From Alphaproteobacteria bacterium (lineage in GTDB: Bacteria > Pseudomonadota > Alphaproteobacteria > GCA-002720895): a stretch of 47,951 nucleotides of DNA. Of this stretch, positions 17,138 through 26,454 are shown one piece after another. The translations under genes and the position numbers were made by a program. The notes under the pieces were generated by a model, which saw only the letters and a list, made by a program, of their open reading frames with translations, searched no databases and had not been told where the DNA came from. The stretch lies in contig JAKUPP010000006.1 in NCBI GenBank assembly GCA_022450705.1, positions 1 to 47,951 of the forward strand, read 5' to 3'. The number at the start of each line of letters is the position of its first letter. The stretch's first letter is position 1.

Positions 17138-17983
17138 TTGAATAAAAAATTCATTAACAAACTTAAGTTTTTTTTAAAAAAAAAAGATAATAAAATTCAA
17201 AATAACTTTGAAAATTTATTAAATGAGAGACTTAAGCAAGAAAAACCTCTAAAAATTAATGAAGAAAAGATTATTTCTAATGTTTTTCAATTACCAGAAA
17301 AGTTGGTTAATGATATTATGATACCTAGAACTGATATTATATCAGTTGATTCTAATTTAGATGTTAACAAACTTGTTAAAATAATTGGAAGAACTAGCCA
17401 CTCAAGATACCCTGTGTTTGCTAAAAGTAGAGATAATATTGTGGGCATGATTCATATCAAGGATGTAATTTCATGTTGGGAAAATAAAAAAATTAGAAAT
17501 ATTAAAAAATTAATAAGAGAAATATTATTTGCTCCTCATTCCATGAGTGTTTTAGATTTATTATTAAAAATGAGAACTTCACACATACATATGGCAGTTA
17601 TTGTTGATGAACATGGAGGCGTAGATGGTTTAGTAACAATAGAAGATTTAGTTGAAGAAATTGTTGGAGAAATTAAGGATGAACATGAAGCACAAAAAGA
17701 AAGTAAAAAAAATAAAGATGAATTAACTAAAGATGATGGAAGTGTAAAAATAAGTTCGAGAATGCTAATTGAAAAATTTGAAAAAAAATATGGAATTAAT
17801 TTTCCCGATAAAGAAGATATAGGTGATATTGATACGATGGGCGGACTGGTATTTCATATGTTTGGTAGAGTCCCACTAAAGGGTGAAGTTATAAAACATT
17901 CAAATGGATGTGAATTTGAAATTTTAGGTGCTGACTCTAGAAGAATAAGAACAATATTAGTTAGAAACCATGTATTTAGGTAA
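17138..17983 (+). CDS. CorC/TlyC-like CBS-domain protein
   Basis: A 281-residue soluble protein starting at TTG 17138. Seen: the entry block LPEKLVNDIMIPRTDI, a CBS pair (about residues 65-195) with SRYPVFAKSRDNIVGMIHIKD and VDEHGGVDGLVTIEDLVEEIVGEI, and a C-terminal CorC_HlyC transporter-associated domain (about 205-281). There are no membrane helices, so this is the short CorC form, not the membrane-bound HlyC/CNNM form. Family members are linked to Mg/Co efflux; the C-terminal domain probably binds a nucleotide or regulates a partner. It sits before lnt, as usual. Confidence 0.9.
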   Translation: MNKKFINKLKFFLKKKDNKIQNNFENLLNERLKQEKPLKINEEKIISNVFQLPEKLVNDIMIPRTDIISVDSNLDVNKLVKIIGRTSHSRYPVFAKSRDNIVGMIHIKDVISCWENKKIRNIKKLIREILFAPHSMSVLDLLLKMRTSHIHMAVIVDEHGGVDGLVTIEDLVEEIVGEIKDEHEAQKESKKNKDELTKDDGSVKISSRMLIEKFEKKYGINFPDKEDIGDIDTMGGLVFHMFGRVPLKGEVIKHSNGCEFEILGADSRRIRTILVRNHVFR

Positions 17984-18008
17984 CTAATTTTTTTTAAATT
18001 TACCAGCT

Positions 18009-19586
18009 GTGAATAATGAATTTATTTTTTTTTTTACAAATAATACAAAGAAAAATTTAAAATATATTTATTCTTTTTTTCTAGGAATCACACTAGTCGC
18101 ATGCTTCCCACCCTTTAATTTTTGGCCATTACTTTTTCCATCTTTAACTTTTATTTTTTTAAAAAGTTATAATGCAGAATCTGAAAAGGACGCTTTTTTG
18201 ATTGGGTGGTTCTTTGGCTTATCTTTTTTTATGTTTAGTTTGTATTGGATTTTTAATTCTTTTTTAATTAGGTCAGGTACATACATACTACTTCTACCAA
18301 TTTGTCTTCTATCTTTTTCTTGTTTTCTTGCTCTTTTTATAAGTTTTATAACTTATTTAAATTATAAATTTAAAACTAATTTAATTTTTAATATTACTTT
18401 CTTTTCAATTTTCTGGACTTTTAGTGAAATTTTCAGGGGATATTTATTGACTGGCTTTCCGTGGAATTTATTAGCCCATACTCTCTCGGACTTCGATGCC
18501 TTAATACAGATTTGTTCTATAATAGGAGCATACGGTTTAACATTTTTTATAATTTATTTTATTTTAGCATTAAGTATTTTTATTTTAAATTTTAATAAAA
18601 AAAGAAAATACTTTTTGTTTTTATCTTCCTTTTTTATTTTTGCTTCTATTTTTTTCTATGGAATTAATAGACTAAATAATTCAAACTTAAATATATATGG
18701 TTCCGATGTATTTAGAGTAGTTCAACCTAATATAAATCAAATTGATAAATTAAATATTTCAAAAATAGAAAATAATTATAAAAAGTTAATAGATACAAGT
18801 TTCAACAACAAAATGGGCTCTTTGAATAAGTCTGATAATTTAGTTATTTTTTGGCCAGAAACTGCAATATTTAATTTTAATCATATTTATGATTTTAATA
18901 TTTTTAAAAAATTAAATAATAATTTGAAAGAGAATGAGTATGTCATTACTGGAATTTTTAGGAATGAAGACAAAGATTATTATAATAGCATATCGATTAT
19001 TGACAGAAATTTATCAGTAGATTTTGTTTATGATAAAATCCATTTAGTGCCTTTTGGCGAGTATATTCCCTTTAGTAACTTTTTAAATTTTTTTGGATTT
19101 AATTTTTTAGGTTTAAAAAAGGGATATAAAAATCAAAAAATAGTTGAATATAAAAATTTGCCTAAATTTAAACCGTTAATTTGTTATGAATCTATTTTTT
19201 CAGGAAAATTTATAAAAAATAAAAACGAGCCAGTTTTTTTAGTAAACTTTACTAATGATGCTTGGTTTGGTAATACAATTGGGCCATATCAGCATTTTGT
19301 TAATTCCAAATTTAGAGCTGTAGAAGAGGGAAAGCATTTAATTAGAGTAGCTAATACGGGAATTTCTTCTTCTATAGATCCGTTTGGAAGAGTATTAGAG
19401 AAATTAACTTTAAATTCTTCTGGCTATTTTGATACAAAAATTTTTATTGGAAATAAAAACAACGTACCTATAAAAACTATTTTTAGTAAATATAAAAATA
19501 ATTTGGTTATAGTGTTATTAATAATTTTGTTTTTTTTATTAAGTATTTTAAAATATCAAACTCACAAAGGAAAAAAAAAAAGTTGA
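18009..19586 (+). CDS. lnt: Lnt, apolipoprotein N-acyltransferase
   Basis: A 525-residue inner-membrane enzyme that adds the third acyl chain to the N-terminal Cys of lipoproteins. Seen: about six N-terminal membrane helices (residues 17-220), a periplasmic nitrilase domain with the triad Glu in WPETAIF (about 284), Lys in [12 protein letters not shown] (about 343) and Cys in ICYESIF (about 392), and a last helix near 500-517. The start is GTG 18009; no ATG lies closer to the first helix. Its TGA overlaps the metK TTG as TTGA. It would mature lipoproteins such as the one starting at 47744. Confidence 0.95.
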   Translation: MNNEFIFFFTNNTKKNLKYIYSFFLGITLVACFPPFNFWPLLFPSLTFIFLKSYNAESEKDAFLIGWFFGLSFFMFSLYWIFNSFLIRSGTYILLLPICLLSFSCFLALFISFITYLNYKFKTNLIFNITFFSIFWTFSEIFRGYLLTGFPWNLLAHTLSDFDALIQICSIIGAYGLTFFIIYFILALSIFILNFNKKRKYFLFLSSFFIFASIFFYGINRLNNSNLNIYGSDVFRVVQPNINQIDKLNISKIENNYKKLIDTSFNNKMGSLNKSDNLVIFWPETAIFNFNHIYDFNIFKKLNNNLKENEYVITGIFRNEDKDYYNSISIIDRNLSVDFVYDKIHLVPFGEYIPFSNFLNFFGFNFLGLKKGYKNQKIVEYKNLPKFKPLICYESIFSGKFIKNKNEPVFLVNFTNDAWFGNTIGPYQHFVNSKFRAVEEGKHLIRVANTGISSSIDPFGRVLEKLTLNSSGYFDTKIFIGNKNNVPIKTIFSKYKNNLVIVLLIILFFLLSILKYQTHKGKKKS

Positions 19587-20743
19587 AAGAATATACATTT
19601 ACAAGTGAATCAGTCTCAGAAGGACATCCTGATAAGGTTTGTGATTTAATTTCTGATAGTATCGTTGATCTTTTTTTATCGAAAGATCCTGAGTCTAGAG
19701 TTGCAGCTGAAACAATGGTTACAACTAATAAAGTTGTTATTAGCGGAGAAGTTAATGGACCTGATGTATTTAAAGAAACATCACTTGAAGAGTTAGTGAG
19801 AAATACAATAAAAAAAATTGGATATGAACAAGAAGGGTTTAACTGGAAAACTGTATCAATTGAAAATAATCTTCATCAACAATCAGAAGATATTGCAATT
19901 GGTGTAAATAAAAAGAACGAAAAGGAACAAGGCGCAGGTGATCAAGGAATTATGTTTGGGTATGCATGTAATGAAACAAAAGAATTAATGCCTGCTCCTA
20001 TTTATTATTCTCATTTAATTTTGGAATCGTTAGCTAAATCTAGACATAAAGGTGATAACAAACTGTTACTTCCAGATTCTAAGAGTCAAATAAGTTTGGA
20101 TTACAAAAACGGGAAACCTTATAGAGCAAGCGCTATTGTCGTATCAACACAACACGATCCAAGCTTAAAACAAGAAGATGTTAAAGAAATTGTTAGACCA
20201 TATGTAATTGACTCATTGCCCAAAGGCTGGATGTGCGAAGAAGAAAACTTTTTTGTGAATCCAACTGGAAGATTTGTTATTGGGGGTCCAGTTGGCGATT
20301 CTGGTTTAACAGGAAGAAAAATAATAGTTGATACATATGGAGGAGCAGCACCACATGGAGGAGGAGCCTTTTCTGGAAAAGATCCAAGTAAAGTTGATAG
20401 ATCGGGCGCATATGCAGCTAGATATTTAGCAAAGAATATTGTTGCTGCAAAACTTGCAGAAAAATGCACTATCCAACTTTCATATGCAATTGGAATTGCA
20501 AAACCAATTTCAATTTATATTGATACTCACGGCAATAGTAAAATAAAAGGCAACGAAATTTCCGATAAAATATCCGAAATTATGGATTTATCCCCATATG
20601 GAATAAAAAATAAATTATCGTTAAATAGACCAATCTATAGCCAAACTGCTGCTTACGGGCATTTTGGTAGAAAACCCGGAAATAATGGAGAATTTTCATG
20701 GGAAAAAACTGATTTGGTTGAATCTTTAAAAAATATTTTTTGA
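19583..20743 (+). CDS. metK: MetK, S-adenosylmethionine synthetase
   Basis: A 386-residue enzyme making SAM from methionine and ATP. Seen: [17 protein letters not shown] at the N-terminus, the ATP loop [12 protein letters not shown] (about residues 116-127), the P-loop-like [20 protein letters not shown] (about 257-276). The start is TTG 19583, fixed by the conserved [11 protein letters not shown] block only four residues in; it overlaps the lnt stop (TTGA) and its own stop overlaps trmB in the same way. No SAM riboswitch can fit because there is no leader. Confidence 0.97.
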   Translation: MKEYTFTSESVSEGHPDKVCDLISDSIVDLFLSKDPESRVAAETMVTTNKVVISGEVNGPDVFKETSLEELVRNTIKKIGYEQEGFNWKTVSIENNLHQQSEDIAIGVNKKNEKEQGAGDQGIMFGYACNETKELMPAPIYYSHLILESLAKSRHKGDNKLLLPDSKSQISLDYKNGKPYRASAIVVSTQHDPSLKQEDVKEIVRPYVIDSLPKGWMCEEENFFVNPTGRFVIGGPVGDSGLTGRKIIVDTYGGAAPHGGGAFSGKDPSKVDRSGAYAARYLAKNIVAAKLAEKCTIQLSYAIGIAKPISIYIDTHGNSKIKGNEISDKISEIMDLSPYGIKNKLSLNRPIYSQTAAYGHFGRKPGNNGEFSWEKTDLVESLKNIF

Positions 20744-21408
20744 AAAAGTCTAAAAAAATATTAATACCTTTATTTTATAAAAAAAAACCAAGACGTCCTT
20801 TAAGTAAAAAACAAAAAGGATTATTAAAATTTACATTACAAAAATTTTTATTTAAAAAAGAAAAAGTTCAAAATAGTAAAAAAAGATTTCTAGAAATAGG
20901 CTTCGGGTATGGAGAAAATATAATACATTTGTCCAAAAAAAATGGTGATAAACTAATTATTGGCTGTGAAATTTATGAACCAGGTATAGCAAATTTAGTT
21001 TCAAAAATTGAAAGTGAAAATTTAAAAAATATCTATATTTTTCCAGAAAATATTTTTTCCTTGTTAAGTAAATTGAAAAAAAATTCAATTGAAAAAATTT
21101 TTATACTTTACCCAGATCCATGGCCAAAAAAAAAACACTATAAAAGAAGATTAATATCTAGCGTATTTTTGAATAAAATTAATAGTGTTCTAAAAACAAA
21201 CGGAATAGTTTTTGTATCTACTGACTCAGAAGATTATTTAAAAGTAATTCTAAATAATTTTTTATTGAATAAAAATTTTTTGTGGGTTAATAAAAAAATC
21301 TCAAATTGTTATAAAAGACCTAAAGACTTAATTGAGACTAAATACGAAAAAAAAGCAAATATTAAAAATAATAAAAAATATTTTTTAAAATTTAAAAAAA
21401 TATGTTGA
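20740..21408 (+). CDS. trmB: TrmB, tRNA (guanine-N7) methyltransferase
   Basis: A 222-residue class I methyltransferase making m7G46 in tRNA with SAM. Seen: SAM-binding [11 protein letters not shown] (about residues 50-60), and the family motif [16 protein letters not shown] (about 126-141). Many orthologues have xHxKRR here, so the active site is intact. The start is TTG 20740, overlapping the metK TGA (TTGA). The normal alphaproteobacterial neighbour rimP does not follow; instead there is an 82-base leader with a terminator-like hairpin. Confidence 0.93.
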   Translation: MKKSKKILIPLFYKKKPRRPLSKKQKGLLKFTLQKFLFKKEKVQNSKKRFLEIGFGYGENIIHLSKKNGDKLIIGCEIYEPGIANLVSKIESENLKNIYIFPENIFSLLSKLKKNSIEKIFILYPDPWPKKKHYKRRLISSVFLNKINSVLKTNGIVFVSTDSEDYLKVILNNFLLNKNFLWVNKKISNCYKRPKDLIETKYEKKANIKNNKKYFLKFKKIC

Positions 21409-21464
21409 ACAATAATTTCAAAATATTAGATTATATATAGTTTATATATTCATTATTATTTTTT

Positions 21465-21491
21465 AAATGGGCTTTAAGCCCATTTTTTTTT
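21465..21491 (+). terminator. Strong intrinsic terminator or attenuator directly before nusA
   Basis: AAATGGGC (21465-21472), loop TTTAA, GCCCATTT (21478-21485), then a T run to 21491. The GGGC/GCCC core is striking in this AT-rich sequence and makes this the best intrinsic-terminator match in the window. It lies only 13 bases before the nusA ATG, inside what would be its leader. It either ends the trmB transcript or works as an attenuator for the nusA operon, which NusA itself could influence. No separate nusA promoter is visible downstream of it. Confidence 0.7.
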
Positions 21492-21504
21492 GGTTTATAA
21501 AATT

Positions 21505-23010
21505 ATGTTACTAGAAAACACAGAGTTAATACAAACAGCAGAAAATATTGCCGAAGAAAAAGGTATAGAAAAAGAACTAGTTTTTGAAGCAATTGAAAAA
21601 GCTATATCAAAAGCTGGAAAAGTTAAATACGGAAGTGATTATGATATTAGAGGCAGCATTGATAGAAAAACAGGAAAAATTAGTTTAGCAAGATATCAAG
21701 AAGTAAAAAAAGAAGTAGAGGATAATTTAATTGAAATAAGTCTAAAAGATGCAAAAAAAAAAGAAAAAAATATAAAAATTGGAGAATTTATTATTGAAAA
21801 ATTACCAGATATTGATATTGGAAGAATATCTGCACAAGTCGCAAAACAAGTTTTAGTTCAAAATATAAAAGAAGCGGAGTCAGTTAAAAACTACGAATTA
21901 TATAAGGATAAGGTTGGAGATACTATCAGTGGATTAGTTAAAAGAATGGAATTTGGAAACATAATTATTGATCTTGGTAACGCTGAAGGTGTGATAAAAA
22001 AAGATGAAATGATTCCACGCGAAAATTTAAGAAGAGGAGATAGAGTTAAAACCTATCTATACAATGTTAGTCAAGATACTAAAGGGCCTCAGATTTTTTT
22101 ATCTAGAACCCACCCACAATTTTTAGCCAATTTATTTAAACAAGAAGTTCCTGAAATCAATGATAATATTATTGAAATTAAATCCGTTGCTAGAGATCCA
22201 GGTTCTAGAGCAAAAATAGCAGTTTATTCTTCTGATAAAACAATAGACCCGGTAGGCGCATGTGTAGGAATGAGAGGATCAAGAGTTCAAGCAGTAGTAA
22301 CCGAATTACAAGGAGAAAAAATAGATATAGTCACTTGGTCTGAAGATAAAGCTACTTATATAGTAAATTCTCTAGCTCCAGCACAAATTAATAAAGTTAT
22401 TTTCGAAGAAGATACTGAAAAAATTAAAGTAATTATACCTGAAGATCAGTTAAGCCTTGCAATTGGTAGAAAAGGGCAAAATGTTAGATTAGCTTCTATA
22501 CTAACAAATTGTGAAATAGACATAATTGATGAAAAAGATGAAAAAAATAAAAGAAATGAAGAAATAAAAAGGATTTCAGACACATTTATGAAAGAACTCG
22601 ACGTGGATGAAGTGATAGCGCATTTATTAGCAACAGAAGGTTTTTTATCAATTGAAGAAATAAGCCAAGCTGTTGATACAGATTTTAAAGCAATTGAAGG
22701 TTTCGATGAAAATCTTATAAAAGATCTTAAAGATAGAGCTACGCAAAACATGGCAAAAAGAAAAGTAGAATTAGAAAAGAAGAAAGTTGAGCTAAATATT
22801 TCAAAAGATTTAGAAAGTATAACAAACTTCACATTAACTGATTTAATTAAATTAGGCGAAAACAATATTAAAACTATGGATGATCTAGCTAATTTAGCAA
22901 GTGACGAACTTATCGAAATGCTAGATATAAATAAATTAAAAAAAACAGAAGCAGACGAGATAATAATGAAAGCAAGAGAAAGTTGGTTTAAAGGAGATAA
23001 AAAGAAATAA
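21505..23010 (+). CDS. nusA: NusA transcription termination/antitermination factor
   Basis: A 501-residue RNA polymerase-binding factor. Domains: N-terminal domain (1-130), S1 (about 135-200), two KH domains with ARDPGSRAKIAVYS and AIGRKGQNVRLA (about 235-345), and C-terminal helical repeats (about 350-501) typical of proteobacterial NusA. I chose ATG 21505 (MLLENTELIQTAE) over TTG 21490, because the conserved N-terminus begins there and the TTG falls in the terminator's T run. Its hairpin leader suggests transcription-level control. infB follows after 4 bases; the ylxR gene usual between them is absent. Confidence 0.95.
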   Translation: MLLENTELIQTAENIAEEKGIEKELVFEAIEKAISKAGKVKYGSDYDIRGSIDRKTGKISLARYQEVKKEVEDNLIEISLKDAKKKEKNIKIGEFIIEKLPDIDIGRISAQVAKQVLVQNIKEAESVKNYELYKDKVGDTISGLVKRMEFGNIIIDLGNAEGVIKKDEMIPRENLRRGDRVKTYLYNVSQDTKGPQIFLSRTHPQFLANLFKQEVPEINDNIIEIKSVARDPGSRAKIAVYSSDKTIDPVGACVGMRGSRVQAVVTELQGEKIDIVTWSEDKATYIVNSLAPAQINKVIFEEDTEKIKVIIPEDQLSLAIGRKGQNVRLASILTNCEIDIIDEKDEKNKRNEEIKRISDTFMKELDVDEVIAHLLATEGFLSIEEISQAVDTDFKAIEGFDENLIKDLKDRATQNMAKRKVELEKKKVELNISKDLESITNFTLTDLIKLGENNIKTMDDLANLASDELIEMLDINKLKKTEADEIIMKARESWFKGDKKK

Positions 23011-23014
23011 TTTT

Positions 23015-25060
23015 ATGAATAATAAAGATAGAAAAACAACTACGATAAAACAAACTTTTTCATATGGTAAGTCTAAGACTGTAACTGTAGAAGTAGTACA
23101 AAAAAAAAAAATAAATAAAGAAAAAACTATTCAAACTAATAAAAATGAGAAAAAACTAAAAATTTCTAGTAAACCTAGAAAAAAACTAACTATTAACAAA
23201 AGATTTCACCCTTCTTTTAAAAATAAAATTTTTGAAAATAGACAAGGAAAAGTAAAAGATAATTTTACTAATCAACAAGATGAAAAGAAAAAAATTATTA
23301 AAGAGGTAACAGTTCCTGAGATTATTTCGGTTCAAGAATTAGCAAAAAGAATGGCTGAAAAATCTTCTGATGTTATGAAAGCTTTAATGAAGAACGGCGT
23401 TATGGTTACTATTAACCAAAATATAGATGCAGATACAGCTGAAATTATAGCTGGAGAATTTGGACATAAAGTTAAAAGGGTTGATGATTTTGAACTAGAA
23501 GAAGATTTAAAAAAAAAAGAAGTTGATGATAAAAAAGATTTAGTAGAAAGAGCTCCAATCGTAACAATTATGGGCCATGTTGATCATGGAAAAACAACTT
23601 TGTTAGATGCATTTCGTTCAAGTAGCGTTGTTTCTAAGGAGCATGGCGGGATAACGCAACATATTGGAGCTTATAGAATCATGTCAAAATCTAAAAAATT
23701 TATAACATTTTTTGATACTCCCGGACACGAAGCATTTACTGCAATGAGAGCACGTGGAGCTAAAGTAACTGATATAGTAATCTTAGTAGTTGCCGCGGAC
23801 GATGGGGTTAAAGAAACAACTATTGAAGCTATAAATCATGCAAAAGCTGCAAATGTGCCAATTATTGTTTGTATAAATAAGATCGATCTAAATGAATCAA
23901 ATCCTCAAAATGTAAAAAATCAATTAATGGAGCACGAAATTATTTCAGAAGAAATGGGAGGAAAAAATTTGTTTGTTGAGGTATCTGCAAAGTCAAAAAC
24001 AAATTTAGAAAAACTTGAAGAGGCAATTTTATTACAAGCAGAAATTTTAAATTTAAAAGCTAACCCTTCAAAGAAAGCCAGCGGAATTATTGTTGAATCA
24101 AAAGTTCAACAAGGAAAAGGATCTACTGCAACTGTTTTAATTCAAGAAGGATCATTAAAAATTGGAGATATTTTTGTTGCCGGACCTTCGTATGGAAAAG
24201 TAAGAGCAATGAGTGATGATTTAGGTAAGAAGATAATTCAAGCAAAACCAGCAGTACCTGTTGAAATAATAGGTATAACAGGAACACCAGTTGCAGGAGA
24301 TGAGTTTAATGTTGTTGAAAATGATGCGAAAGCGAAAGAAATAGCAAGTTATAGATTACATAGGTCTAAAATTAGACAAGTTGAACCACTTACAAAAGAA
24401 AGTTTAGAGAAAAAACTTAGCGATAAAAGTAATATAAAAATTAAAGAATTAGGTTTAATTTTAAAATCAGATGTCCAAGGATCTTTGGAAGCAATTATTA
24501 ATGGTATAGAAAAATTTAAAAATGATGAAATAAAAATAAAAATTGTTCATAAAGCTGTAGGAGAAATAAACCAATCAGATATTGCGCTTGCAGTAGCATC
24601 GGAAAGTTCTGTAATTGTAGTAGGGTTTAATGTTAAACCAAATAATTTAGCTAGAGATTTAGCTAAAAGAGACAAAATAGATATTAAGTTTTTTACAGTT
24701 ATATATGAACTACTTGACTACATAAAAGATAGCATGAGCGGTCTTTTAGTTCCTGATAAAAAAGAAGTTTTAAATGGAAAAGCTAAAATTAAAGAAATAT
24801 TTAAGATGTCTAAAATTGGAAAAATTGCAGGTTGTGAAGTAATCGAAGGTAAAATAGAAAAAAATGCTAAAATTAGATTACTAAGAGATAATAAAGTGAT
24901 TTACGATGGAAAATTAAATAGTTTAAAAAAGTTTAAAGAAGAGGCTGCTGAAGTTAAAGAGGGAAGTGAGTGCGGTATGGTTTTAGAAAATTTTCAAGAT
25001 ATCAAACAAAACGATATTTTAGAATCTTATGTTATAGAAGAATTAAAAAGAAGCTTATAA
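23015..25060 (+). CDS. infB: Translation initiation factor IF-2 (short N-terminus)
   Basis: A 681-residue GTPase that brings initiator tRNA to the 30S subunit. Seen: a Lys-rich N-terminal arm (1-90), an IF2_N region ([18 protein letters not shown]), G1 GHVDHGKTT (about 187-195), G3 DTPGHEAF, G4 NKID, domains II-IV and the C2 tRNA-binding end. The G domain starts about residue 180, well earlier than in E. coli, so the N-terminal region is strongly shortened as in small genomes. Start ATG 23015. Confidence 0.97.
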   Translation: MNNKDRKTTTIKQTFSYGKSKTVTVEVVQKKKINKEKTIQTNKNEKKLKISSKPRKKLTINKRFHPSFKNKIFENRQGKVKDNFTNQQDEKKKIIKEVTVPEIISVQELAKRMAEKSSDVMKALMKNGVMVTINQNIDADTAEIIAGEFGHKVKRVDDFELEEDLKKKEVDDKKDLVERAPIVTIMGHVDHGKTTLLDAFRSSSVVSKEHGGITQHIGAYRIMSKSKKFITFFDTPGHEAFTAMRARGAKVTDIVILVVAADDGVKETTIEAINHAKAANVPIIVCINKIDLNESNPQNVKNQLMEHEIISEEMGGKNLFVEVSAKSKTNLEKLEEAILLQAEILNLKANPSKKASGIIVESKVQQGKGSTATVLIQEGSLKIGDIFVAGPSYGKVRAMSDDLGKKIIQAKPAVPVEIIGITGTPVAGDEFNVVENDAKAKEIASYRLHRSKIRQVEPLTKESLEKKLSDKSNIKIKELGLILKSDVQGSLEAIINGIEKFKNDEIKIKIVHKAVGEINQSDIALAVASESSVIVVGFNVKPNNLARDLAKRDKIDIKFFTVIYELLDYIKDSMSGLLVPDKKEVLNGKAKIKEIFKMSKIGKIAGCEVIEGKIEKNAKIRLLRDNKVIYDGKLNSLKKFKEEAAEVKEGSECGMVLENFQDIKQNDILESYVIEELKRSL

Positions 25061-25080
25061 TCTAAATTATATTTTTTTAA

Positions 25081-25446
25081 ATGAAGAATAATATAAAATC
25101 ACAAAGGCAATTAAGAGTCGGCCAGCAGTTAAAACATTTAATTTCTGAAGTTATTCTAATAGGCAATTTCGAAAATGAAAAATTGAAAAAAACCCAAATT
25201 ACAGTAACAGAAGTCAATATAAGTCCAAATTTAAAAAAAGCAGATGTTTTTGTGATTTCTAGAAACGATAAAAAAAGTTTTATCAAGTGTTTAAACGAAA
25301 AAAAATTTATTTTTAAAAAGGAAATTGCCGAAAAATTAAATTTAAGATATGTTCCAGATTTAAATTTTTCATTTGATAATAGTTTTGAATATGCCAATAA
25401 AATTGAAAAAATTTTAAAAGAACCAAAAGTACTTAAAGATTTATAA
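25081..25446 (+). CDS. rbfA: Ribosome-binding factor A
   Basis: A 121-residue KH-like protein that binds immature 30S subunits and helps process the 16S rRNA 5' end. Seen: SQRQLRVGQQLKHLISEVI near the N-terminus, VTEVNISPNLKKADVFV, and LRYVPDLNFSFDNSFEYANKIEKIL at the end, the conserved tripartite pattern. It sits between infB and truB, the standard place, 3 bases before truB. Confidence 0.93.
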   Translation: MKNNIKSQRQLRVGQQLKHLISEVILIGNFENEKLKKTQITVTEVNISPNLKKADVFVISRNDKKSFIKCLNEKKFIFKKEIAEKLNLRYVPDLNFSFDNSFEYANKIEKILKEPKVLKDL

Positions 25447-25449
25447 TTT

Positions 25450-26193
25450 ATGAATCCATTAAATAATGATTTGAACGGGTGGCTGGTTATTAATAAAGAT
25501 TTGGGAATGACATCAAGACAGGTTGTTAATATTATAAAAAAAACATTAAATGTAAAAAAAATTGGTCATGCCGGGACTTTAGATCCTTTAGCAACAGGAG
25601 TTTTAGCTCTTGCAGTGGGAAAAGCAACAAAAATGGTAAAATATATAATGGATGGTATGAAAAAGTATAGTTTTACCATCAAATGGGGAATTTCAACTGA
25701 TACCCAAGATGCTGAAGGTAAGATTATTGCAAAATCAAATAAGAAATTAGATAAAATTAAATTAAATTCAGTATTAAAAAGTTTTATAGGGGAAAAAAAT
25801 CAAATTCCGCCAAAATTTTCTGCTGTAAAAGTAAAAGGAAGAAGGGCTTATGATTTGGCAAGAAGTGGTAAAGATTTTTCATTGAAACCTAAAAAAGTTT
25901 TTTTAAAAAAGATTAAAGTTGTTGAAAACAAAACAGATAAAAATAACTATACAAAATTTGAAATTGAATCTGGAAAAGGTTTTTATGTAAGAAGTTTAGT
26001 TAGAGATATATGTAAGAAATTAAATATGGATGGCCATGTTATAGAATTAAAAAGAATAGAGTCAGAACCGTTTAATTTAGAAAGTTCTATATCAATTAAA
26101 GATTTTTTAAGATTACATGAAAAGAATGATTGGAAAAATAATTTTTTACCTATATATTCTGTTTTAAATAAAATTAAATATGTTGGAAAATAA
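25450..26193 (+). CDS. truB: TruB, tRNA pseudouridine-55 synthase
   Basis: A 247-residue pseudouridine synthase modifying U55 in the T loop of tRNAs. Seen: GWLVINKDLGMTSRQVV, the catalytic block HAGTLDPLATGVL with Asp45, QIPPKFSAVKVKGRRAYDLAR, and GFYVRSLVRDI. It is shorter than the E. coli protein (about 310), ending soon after the catalytic domain, so the C-terminal PUA-like part is reduced. Its 3' end overlaps rpsO by 14 bases. Confidence 0.95.
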   Translation: MNPLNNDLNGWLVINKDLGMTSRQVVNIIKKTLNVKKIGHAGTLDPLATGVLALAVGKATKMVKYIMDGMKKYSFTIKWGISTDTQDAEGKIIAKSNKKLDKIKLNSVLKSFIGEKNQIPPKFSAVKVKGRRAYDLARSGKDFSLKPKKVFLKKIKVVENKTDKNNYTKFEIESGKGFYVRSLVRDICKKLNMDGHVIELKRIESEPFNLESSISIKDFLRLHEKNDWKNNFLPIYSVLNKIKYVGK

Positions 26194-26449
26194 TTTAACT
26201 AAAGATAAAATTATAAGCGAGTTTCAGAAAAAAAATAAAGATACAGGATCTTCTGAAGTTCAAATAGCCTTATTAACAAAAAGGATAAATTCTTTAACTG
26301 AACATTTTAAAAAAAATAAGAAAGATAACCATTCAAGAGAAGGTATGATTAAATTAATAAGTAGAAGAAGAAGGCTGATTTTATATCTAAAAAAAAATAA
26401 TTTGAAAAGGTACGAAGAAATAATAAAAAAACTCAACTTACGTAAATAA
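26180..26449 (+). CDS. rpsO: Ribosomal protein S15
   Basis: An 89-residue 30S protein that nucleates central-domain assembly. Seen: [36 protein letters not shown] and [11 protein letters not shown], nearly the whole S15 signature. The start ATG 26180 lies inside the truB coding frame (14-base overlap); the S15 alignment supports this start because the normal first helix begins a few residues in. In E. coli S15 represses its own mRNA; the overlap with truB leaves little room for that structure. pnp follows 5 bases later. Confidence 0.95.
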   Translation: MLENNLTKDKIISEFQKKNKDTGSSEVQIALLTKRINSLTEHFKKNKKDNHSREGMIKLISRRRRLILYLKKNNLKRYEEIIKKLNLRK

Positions 26450-26454
26450 TATTA

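Noticed and set aside
20119-20469. 116-residue open frame opposite metK
   Set aside because: Overlaps the strongly conserved core of metK; the reading frame is the complement of Gly/Ala/Lys codons, without any recognisable domain.
22446-22865. 139-residue open frame opposite nusA
   Set aside because: Ser/Phe-rich antisense frame within the nusA C-terminal region; no evidence of a gene.
25077-25397. 106-residue open frame opposite rbfA
   Set aside because: Covers almost the whole of rbfA on the other strand; no motif.
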